29,523 bases of DNA from Sphacelaria rigidula (Eukaryota > Phaeophyceae > Sphacelariales). This document shows positions 23,059 through 29,523 of the stretch, one piece after another (within the stretch, counting starts at the first letter, position 1; each line of letters begins with the position of its first letter). The translations under genes were made by a program, and so were the position numbers. The notes beneath the pieces are model-generated. The model ran no database searches. It saw only the letters and a program-made list of their open reading frames with translations, and was not told where the DNA came from. Location of the stretch: contig CAXNAA020000078.1 in the NCBI GenBank assembly GCA_964200075.2, positions 1-29,523 on the forward strand. Direction: 5' to 3'.

Positions 23059-26000
23059 ATGGCAACACAGCAGCATACGGTATCCTTTTCCTCCCTCTCG
23101 AGTAGCTTTCCACAATTTCATGAAACAATGTTTCCATTGATTGATGCGTTTAGACGGCGTTTACTAGGGGACAGCTTTTGTGAGGCAAGATCGCTGACCA
23201 GCACATTTTTCCTGGCCTGGTTGCTTAAGCAAGGGGTGGTAGACCAGCGCCAGGTGAGCGCGGGGACCACATTAGCAGTCAAAGTTTAAGTATAGTATTC
23301 ACTCAATCGGGATTTTTTTATAAACGATTCGTCATATGTTACTCGAAGGTTTGAGCTCGGTAGGCTTTGGAAAAAGAAGCAAGTCTTGCTCAGGGCACAC
23401 TTCCCGATTCCATGTTGTAGGAACCACACGGAGTAAAACCGGTTTATCGGAGGGGTGTTATTGATTGCATATGACCCAAAAACACGGTTTTTCGACTGTT
23501 GCGCAAAGGATATCGAGAAAAAAGGAAGAGCTAAGGCCGTATCTTCTCAAATAGTTTTTGTGTCGAAAACGTGCGGTCGAATCGAATTCGCTCGTTTCTG
23601 ATTCGTCCATGCTACTGATTTTTCAGATGGTTGAGAACATGAATGCCATGGACGCATTATTAGGTACAAGCGAATTCGATTCCACCGTACGTTTTCGAGT
23701 CGAAAACAATGTGATGAGACACAGCCTAAGCTGCTATATTGTTCGTTGTAAAAGACCGACTCTAATGGGAGCCGTTCAAATTTCTGTTCAAAACTGTTTT
23801 TTTGGCCTTTCTTCGTTGTTTTACGCCTGAAAAAAGAGCTAGGCGGATGTCGACGCCTTGGAACGACTTGCTCTACTCAATGATACCGTTTCAGGGCAAC
23901 TTTGCATTTCCAGCTAGCGGGCCGCACTTTTATTGTTGGCCAAACACGGATTTTCAGTGAAAAATGGTCAAGCGATAAAAAAACAGTGGACATTTTTCAT
24001 CACTTGACTGTTTTTTACTGAAAATCCGTGTATGGCCTGAGGCCGTGTCTTATCAAATTGTTTTCGACTCGAAAACGTACGGTGGAATCGAATTTTCTCG
24101 TACCTGATACGTCCACGGCACCCATGTTCTCAACCATCTGAGAAAATGAACAGTGTGGACGAATCAGAAACGAGCTAATTCGATTCGACCGCACGTTTTC
24201 GACACGAAACCAATTTGATAGGACACGGCCTGATTTGACCAAAAACAAAACTGCGGCCAGCGAGAAATTTATATGTAGTTGCCCTAGAATGGTCTCAACG
24301 AGTAGAGGAAGTCATTTCAAGGCGTCAACGTCCGCCTAGCCCTCTTTTCGGCGTACATCGACCGAGGAGGGCCCAAAAGGCAGTTTTCGACAGGAATTTT
24401 GAACGACTCCCATTAGAGTCGACCTAACGATTCGGATCGGTTCGTTCGAGCGAACATATAACGGCAGCGAGAACCGGGGAATGTACACCAGTAGGACGCC
24501 CCCAAGACGCGTGAACCCGATGTATCTCGTTCAGAATTGATCGTATAATAGTATATATTTTATCGAAACTTGTGTCGCGTACTGATGTCTCTCGATTCCC
24601 AAACAGAAACCACGATGAGCCTTCCCGCCCTTCACGCTGGCTACCCCATACTTGACTGTGACGTACTGATCACGGCTACTCGTAGGTTCTCAATACTAGT
24701 CTGCCCCACCCTTTATAACTCGAGTTTTTTTTTTCTTCACAAAGTATGTCTGAATAACTCATGTAATGACGTTGCAAGGACCCATGTGTATGGTACCAAA
24801 GCTGCTTTTGCGCAGTAGACTCTCGAATGGGCACTGTGTTGACCGAGTAAAACATGTTGAAGTGAGGCTGGAAATGACAGTGCAGCACGGCTGGCCGACA
24901 GTATTATTAGAGTACGGTCGGTAGAAGTGCACAGAAGGATGATTCAATCACAGTTGTTCCGGTTGTCACGGCTCTCTTAGAACGGTACTGTACAGACAGT
25001 ACGTCGCTTTACATTCTAGGGTGACACCACATGACGTGACTGCACGGTACTTCCGCTCTTTGATGTGCCGTACATGGCCAGCAGCCATCCTGTAATACTG
25101 TACATGCACGGCTTTGGCGGCGCTGCGGGGAATATCGTCATGCAGTGCAGATTCACGTGTGACCATATTTACGCACGCAGTCCGTGCACTTGATCTGCTA
25201 CTGCAGTCGTATGACCCTACAGTATAGCGTACCCGGTGTGTGAAGTGTATGTTGATTCTATATTGCTAGGTGCGCCTGTTATCTCCAGGGTACCGAACTC
25301 TCTGCTCCTGTTTTTCACATGTCAAAACATTGGCTAGTGTCTGACTTTAGGAACTACTGCCGTTTTCACATGAGTGGGCTACAGCTAACGCTGCCCTCAC
25401 TCAATAAAGCTGCGTCTAAGCTCCGTCTGGTGTTCGCCAAAGTACATTCCGCCACGCTTCGGTAACTCGATCACATGCGCTGTACTTCATTTGTTTCCCG
25501 CAGATCGCGTCCAAGTCGATGCACCCAACGCTCGCTGTTGGAGATCGCGTTTTGGTGGACAAGGTGTGTAAGGTGGCTTTTTGCACACAAAATATATGAA
25601 TGTGGAGAAAATGTTGGACGGGTAATGCCATCAAAGTTGCGTTTTTTAGCCAATTTATCATGTACCATCTGCACCTTTCTCCCCACTCAACATAATCAAT
25701 ATCCTTTGTCGAAAATACTAAGTGTCGCATTCATAGGTGAGATACACAACCACTAGGCTAATTTGTAAAACCGTTTGCTGTTTGGAGGTCGACGTGTGAC
25801 AACATTTCATGTGTTTTGGAAGAAATATAAAATACGCCGCTTGACTTTAATGCTCAACGCGTGCAATATTGCAAGCAAACTTGGAGTTCAGCTCTGGACC
25901 ATTATGAAGTATCCATTAGACCTGCATTTATACCTCTGTTGCTGGTACATCGCTCATTAGGCTTTTGTTAAGGGGCAGTCTCTAAGTACAGTATGTTGAC

Positions 26001-27917
26001 ACATATGAACAATGTGTTACTCCTGGACACACCTATGCTTGATGTCGGCCTACCTACCAACCATATAACGGTCTTGGCCGGTCAGTCGAATGTTCAAAGT
26101 TTGTATGGTTTTCCACATATCCTTCAAATCGGACGCGATGATTCTGATTTTGAACGGGTCCCGTAATATTAAAAGACTGTCTCATTTCTTTCCGCGGCGA
26201 ATTAGCACAAAAAAATGTAGCTTGGAGTTGGTAATTCGGACCAAACTCGTCGGATTGATACAACTGGAACTTCATGTCTTTTGGCCGGTCATTCGGATGT
26301 TCAAAGTTTAGAGTTGATCCATCATCTCGCTCGTGGCCTGTGGTTTAGTGTTTAGGATATGGTGTAACTGGCTACTAGGGCATTTGAATAGTGGCCGTGC
26401 ACAAATTTATTTTCACACGCTGTAGTCGGTAACCGTGGCTTGTACGTGCTTTTTGTGTAGAACCCTCACGTGCATGTGTGGCTACATGGTCACGTCATGT
26501 ATATGCAGGCACATGTTGGGATATACTGCAACACATGTATAAGGCGTATAGGTATAATAACAGCTTGCAATGCAGCATAGTACAGTCAGTGTAGTATCAA
26601 CATAAACATCACCAAGCTATGTCAGCGTTTTATTTAGTCCACACCCTTGACTCTAGATTCCATTGTCAAAAAGTGTATGGCGTAGAGCATCGACTATTGC
26701 GTCTATTACAATAGACAGTAAATTCCATACTGTGCGCTCTACACATTTTGACAAGATAATCTGTTGTCCAGGGTGTGATTTATTCTACAAGCACATTGTA
26801 AAAGCTTCTGGAATATACTTTCTCGACGCTGACTTCATTCGGCAGGCTTCTGTCGTGTTTGGACAACTCCTAGGACACCAGAGGCGTCAACACTTACGCA
26901 GGAACGACATCGTGGTTTTCAAACCGCCGGAGCACTCCAGGTGACAAAAACGTTTGGTGGAATTGATTCTCCTCGGTCGCGGTCATGCTAACTCTCCCAA
27001 GCGGATGGTGCCGACACCGACGTCGAATACCACCAGCGACAGAACAGGGCAAATGCTCATCGCGTGAATGCTCGAATCTCTGTTTGATCGCTGGCGTATC
27101 CATCGATAGGGCTACCGTCGTACATCCAGCTACTGTACTCGTAATGCATCCTGTGGCCACCATTCATGGACGACCGCGAACTGTGATCATACGCAGGCAT
27201 CTTTTTGCGGAGCTGTCGGGGGAAGATACGTTTCCAACAAGCGCCAGGGAACGCATGTTGCCTTGGAGACCTGATGTGTTCTGGGAAGAAATGTCAACCA
27301 GCATCAGAGAACGCAGGTTGCCGTGGAAACAGAAACGGTCATGGCATGGCAGGCATAGCCCATTGAACAGTTCCATGGATTTCACCAAGGTGGGTAACAC
27401 GTGACACAATGTTTGCAGCGCAGATGGACACTGGCCCCATGTTTCTTGTTTCAAGTACAAAGTAAAAGATGCTCGACATTGCCTCTGATTTGTAGCGCAT
27501 CGTCAATCCATATTTTGCTCATCATGCCCAACCTTGCCTCTCGTGTCTTGCGACATTCTCCAGCGTGTGGTTGGCATCGCAGGGGATGAAGTGGCGGTCC
27601 AAAGGGGTCTGCTCTACGTCAACAAAAACGTGGCGCGAGCCTTTCCCGAAGTTGCTAGTCTCGCACCCTCGAATGGGAATGTTGCGACGAAAGGCGTGTC
27701 GATGACCCGACAAGAGAATGGCAGCAAGGCTAGCTACTCGTGGGGTCCCATCGTTATTCCTAAAGATCATGTCGTTGTGTTGGGGGACTGTCGCGATGAG
27801 AGTTTTGACTCTCACATGTGGGGCCCATTACCTGTCCACAACGTAGTAGGACGTGCTTGTGCACGGTATTGGCCTCTTCATCGGTTAGCATGGTTTCGCC
27901 GAGACGATGCTTCCTAG
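23059..27917 (+). CDS. Type I signal peptidase, probably thylakoid/plastid type
   Basis: A membrane-bound serine protease that removes signal peptides. Exons: 23059-23253, 25504-25567, a possible 16-base exon 26657-26672, 26902-26940, 27371-27389, 27564-27917 (TAG). Phases agree throughout. Exon 1 starts at ATG 23059 and carries the single hydrophobic anchor (LTSTFFLAWLLKQGVV). Exon 2 has the catalytic serine in IASKSMHPTLAVGDRVLVDK. Exon 4 gives NDIVVFKPP. The 19-base exon supplies SMDFTK, whose lysine precedes RVVGIAGDEV and forms the Ser/Lys dyad. The last exon has VIPKDHVVVLGDCRDESFDS, then HMWGPLPVHNVVGRA and RYWP, where WGPLP and RYWP point to the cyanobacterial/thylakoid branch rather than the mitochondrial one. 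The usual GDN is GDC. The total is about 225 residues, short for a plastid precursor, and no clear transit peptide is seen. The 16-base exon is tentative: it would give YSIVK before NDIVVF. Confidence 0.88.
23535..23726 (+). mobile_element. 192-base hairpin MITE, copy 1 (in signal peptidase intron 1)
   Basis: Nearly the whole element is one inverted repeat. The left end starts GGCCGTATCTTCTCAAATAG and the right end is the matching complement ending ACACAGCC. It is flanked by the 3-base duplication TAA (23532-23534 and 23727-23729). Subterminal words such as GTCGAAAACGT are repeated in both arms. The 3-base TAA target and the GGCC ends fit PIF/Harbinger-like MITEs, by inference. It is non-coding. 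A second copy in reverse orientation is at 24041-24240. Confidence 0.85.
23754..24424. mobile_element. Large foldback element with arms of about 230 bases
   Basis: Left arm 23754-23979 pairs with the right arm 23991-24040 plus 24244-24424. Outer ends read GACCGACTCTAATGGGAG on the left and CTCCCATTAGAGTCGACC on the right. The centre is a tight hairpin, with CACGGATTTTCAGT at 23945 and ACTGAAAATCCGTG at 24017-24030. The arms are about 75% complementary with small indels, so the element is old. The right arm is interrupted by the MITE at 24041-24240; without it the arms are equal in length. No coding capacity or target duplication was identified. Confidence 0.8.
24041..24240 (-). mobile_element. 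200-base hairpin MITE, copy 2, nested in the foldback
   Basis: Same family as 23535-23726 but in the opposite orientation. Terminal inverted repeats are GGCCGTGTCTTATCAAATTG on the left and the near-perfect complement CAATTTGATAGGACACGGCC on the right. It is flanked by the 3-base duplication TGA (24038-24040 and 24241-24243). Its ends match each other better than those of copy 1. It lies inside the right arm of the foldback, so it inserted after that element formed. Confidence 0.87.
24425..25503 (+). other. Remainder of signal peptidase intron 1
   Basis: No exon with signal peptidase motifs is visible here; the exon 1 and exon 2 frames already join directly. It contains one GTACTGTAC site (24985) and a cluster of related TACTGTAC words near 25090 and 25210. 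Otherwise nothing is recognised. Confidence 0.5.
24985..24993. repeat. GTACAGTAC motif, site 4 (reverse complement GTACTGTAC)
   Basis: Exact reverse-complement copy in signal peptidase intron 1, preceded by G and followed by AGACAGTACG. Confidence 0.4.
26074..26310 (+). repeat. 30-base direct repeats flanking a 180-base segment
   Basis: 26074-26103 and 26281-26310 match at about 27 of 30 positions; both start TTGGCCGGTCA and contain ATGTTCAAAGTTT. They bracket a segment inside the signal peptidase intron 2 region. This could be a tandem duplication remnant or the ends of a small inserted element; no inverted repeats support the latter. Confidence 0.6.
27222..27330 (+). repeat. 60-base tandem repeat, two units
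   Basis: Sequence at 27222-27270 recurs at 27282-27330 with a period of exactly 60 bases; compare ACGCATGTTG at 27251 with ACGCAGGTTG at 27311. Both strands are open across it, giving 20-residue repeats: RERMLPW and RERRLPW on plus, GNMRSLALV and GNLRSLMLV on minus. It sits in the intron before the 19-base exon of the signal peptidase. I do not claim it is coding. Confidence 0.6.
27371..27389 (+). other. 19-base exon carrying the catalytic lysine codon
   Basis: Bounded by AACAG upstream and GTGGGT downstream. It takes two bases (AG) from the exon ending at 26940, reads Ser-Ser-Met-Asp-Phe-Thr-Lys, and ends in phase 0 before CGT GTG GTT (Arg-Val-Val) at 27564. The conserved family pattern is Lys-Arg-Val-(Val/Ile)-Gly. 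Without this exon the base triplet before RVVG would be CAG, which is the intron end rather than a codon. Confidence 0.75.
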
Positions 27918-27957
27918 TGAGAAAAGTGGGCAAAAAGCCCCCACGAATGCACCCCAT

Positions 27958-28216
27958 CACGGGTCGGACGAATCATCGCCGGTTCAAATCACCAAATCCA
28001 CGATTTTTCGGGCCTGGTTGCTCGAAGAGAGGGAAAAAAGTTGACCGCTGGTCAATAAGGTCTTCACTCAATTTTTGCGCCACTCCACGTGTCTGGGCTG
28101 CGCGTACCTGGGTTTCAACACTGAAGACAAAGCCTAAGGATTGATTCGTACCGTACGAATCAATCACACTAGAATCAAGTAATTTCCAGACGAATCATTA
28201 AGTCGCCCGACCCTTG
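27958..28216 (+). mobile_element. 259-base inverted-repeat element, copy 2 (just after the signal peptidase stop)
   Basis: Ends are CACGGGTCGGACGAATCAT on the left and GTCGCCCGACCCTTG on the right, flanked by the 3-base duplication CAT (27955-27957 and 28217-28219). It starts 40 bases after the signal peptidase stop codon, so it is probably within the 3' untranslated region. It aligns along its full length with 9163-9422 and, reversed, with 16495-16750. An internal near-palindrome, TTGATTCGTACCGTACGAATCAA, lies at about 28140-28162. Confidence 0.78.
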
Positions 28217-28558
28217 CATCCTATCGTTACGCCTGCTTGCGCATCCGATTACCCACTTGCCGACTGGCCACCTGTTTCATAGCCGCAAGCCCGCGCCGAT
28301 GGTTGCGTCCACGGCAACCACGACATCAGTGGTACCGGCAATGAAGGCTTTACTTTTTGGCGTCAGCGCTCATATCTCCTTCGACTACAATCAATACGTC
28401 TCCCTTGCCGTCAATTTCTGGGTAGTCCAGCAATGATAGCGGGTCCATCATGAGCGTCGATCCCAAGTATAGCTCCTGGGTAATTGCGTGAGGACACGGA
28501 TGAGAGATATGTGATCCTATGAATTAATCGACTGACTGCGGTATTGGTAGGGTTGGTT

Positions 28559-29034
28559 GGCCCGGCTACGGTGCTTGTAACACGGGATCTTACAAATTGG
28601 CGATGGATCTTTTGTTGGCGAAGGGAAACCTGGAGAATAAAAATCTTTGTATCCACACCATCTTCGGAATCTGCTTCCATTTCTTCACCAACTGATGGCT
28701 GTTGGCAACTACAACACGTCATTCAATGTTGGGGTCCTAGGTGGAAAACCATTTTGGGGGAATTTCGGGTGTCCGAACGGACGCCAAAATTACTTCGAAA
28801 TTGGTTTTGCACCTAGGACCCCAACATTTCGGTGATCCAAATCCAAATTTCTACGGCGTGTAGCAGTTGTCAATAGCTATCAGTAGGTGATAAAATGGTA
28901 GCATATTTCGAAGATTTGGTGTGGCTACGAAGATTTGAATTCTCCGGGTTTTCCATCCCCAACAAAAAATCAATCCCCAATATGAATGATCCCGTGTTTT
29001 GTTTGTTGTTGCGTGGGACACGATGACTTCCGGG
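28559..29034. mobile_element. Foldback element of about 475 bases
   Basis: The left arm of about 150 bases ending near 28719 is the approximate reverse complement of a right arm beginning near 28855. Matching words include ACACGGGATC at 28580 against GATCCCGTGT at 28988, and CCTGGAGAAT against ATTCTCCGGG. The outer ends are uncertain; GCCCGG and CCGGGC are the best candidates. A separate hairpin (28725-28828) occupies the centre. No coding capacity is seen. Confidence 0.7.
28725..28828. mobile_element. 104-base perfect-ended hairpin at the foldback centre
   Basis: Starts AATGTTGGGGTCCTAGGTG and ends with its complement ACCTAGGACCCCAACATT. The arms stay paired for about 30 bases each way, and the centre CCGAACGG is also palindromic. 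The ends match far better than those of the surrounding foldback, which suggests a later insertion or a conserved core. No clear target duplication. Confidence 0.75.
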
Positions 29035-29472
29035 CTATTAATAGCAAGCAGGTCAACAGCCCCGATTTCACGGACCATGACGTGTTTTTGGCTTCAAAAC
29101 AATAGATTGCACCTTCTAGCCGTCGGCTCTACGGCCATGATATACCATGTAGGCCGCACCTGACACGCCATGGCAATCCCAAACTCTGATTCAACGTAGC
29201 TCTTCAACAACTCCACAGTTTGCCCAAGCTGAAACTGGCGAAGACGTGAAACCCAGACGTGGAATTGATGAAGCATTTGTTTCAGTCAACGCACGGGGGG
29301 TCGAACGGATACAGCGCAAAATGTGAATGTGGGTCATCGGCAGTCATGTCCTCATCATTTCGGTGAAGCCAACTTAATTGAGGCTGATATTGTGCAATAC
29401 TCATTTTCCAAAAATTCGTGTTATGTCAACATATCAGCAGTATGTTGGAGTTATTCAACGATAGGCGGGGGC
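29035..29472. other. Distal flank without a supported gene
   Basis: No exon-like frame with recognisable motifs, no RNA gene and no repeat were identified. A minus-strand open frame at 29094-29276 has no visible domain and no clear splice context. Confidence 0.4.
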
Positions 29473-29495
29473 GGGGGGGGGGGGGGGGGGGGGGG
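29473..29495 (+). repeat. Run of 23 guanines
   Basis: A homopolymer preceded by GGCGGGGGC and followed by a G-rich tail to the window end. It could form G-quadruplexes, but long homopolymers are also typical assembly or sequencing trouble spots, so its exact length is doubtful. Confidence 0.9.
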
Positions 29496-29523
29496 TGTTG
29501 CGTGGGGACGGGAGGACGAGGAG

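Noticed and set aside
29461-29523. Possible telomere or scaffold end from the G-rich tail
   Set aside because: A homopolymer followed by irregular G-rich sequence is not a telomeric repeat; no periodic unit is present.
1-29523. CRISPR array, prokaryotic operon or phage-like cluster
   Set aside because: No regularly spaced repeats, no closely packed co-directional ORFs, and clear spliceosomal introns show that the DNA is eukaryotic.

Overview
The window looks like nuclear DNA of an intron-rich eukaryote. Three protein genes are cut into many short exons by GT-AG introns of roughly 170 to 2,600 bases. Reading frames join cleanly across the proposed junctions. There is no operon-like packing, and several families of short non-autonomous DNA transposons sit in introns and between genes. 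One gene encodes a signal peptidase whose C-terminal box resembles the cyanobacterial/thylakoid type, so a photosynthetic host is plausible, for example an alga with a secondary plastid such as a stramenopile. That taxonomic guess is inference and weak.

Layout: 1-885 shows no gene. 886-1368 (minus) holds an uncertain ORF with one good membrane segment. 1724-13967 (plus) is a large bifunctional trehalose-6-phosphate synthase / trehalose-6-phosphate phosphatase gene with about 20 exons, most of which could be placed to the base with compatible phases. 13968-17167 is gene-poor; it contains a two-copy tandem duplication of about 475 bases, two short hairpins and one copy of a 260-base inverted-repeat element. 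17168-21764 (minus) is a gene for an arginine/serine-rich protein with a C-terminal Tudor domain, probably a pre-mRNA splicing factor. 21765-23058 is the divergent spacer between that gene and the next. 23059-27917 (plus) is a type I signal peptidase in about six exons. Its 2.25-kb first intron is occupied by a cluster of hairpin transposons, one nested inside another. From 27958 to the end there is another 260-base element, a large foldback with a second hairpin at its centre, and a 23-base G run.

The genes are not obviously related in function: trehalose synthesis in the cytosol, RNA splicing in the nucleus, and signal-peptide removal in a membrane (probably the thylakoid). No new multi-gene system is evident. 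The most interesting points are an altered sugar-phosphate signature at the start of the synthase domain, a roughly 110-residue insertion in the phosphatase domain, a 19-base exon that supplies the catalytic lysine of the peptidase, a duplicated exon that lost its splice acceptor, datable nested hairpin transposons, and over-representation of the 9-mer GTACAGTAC.
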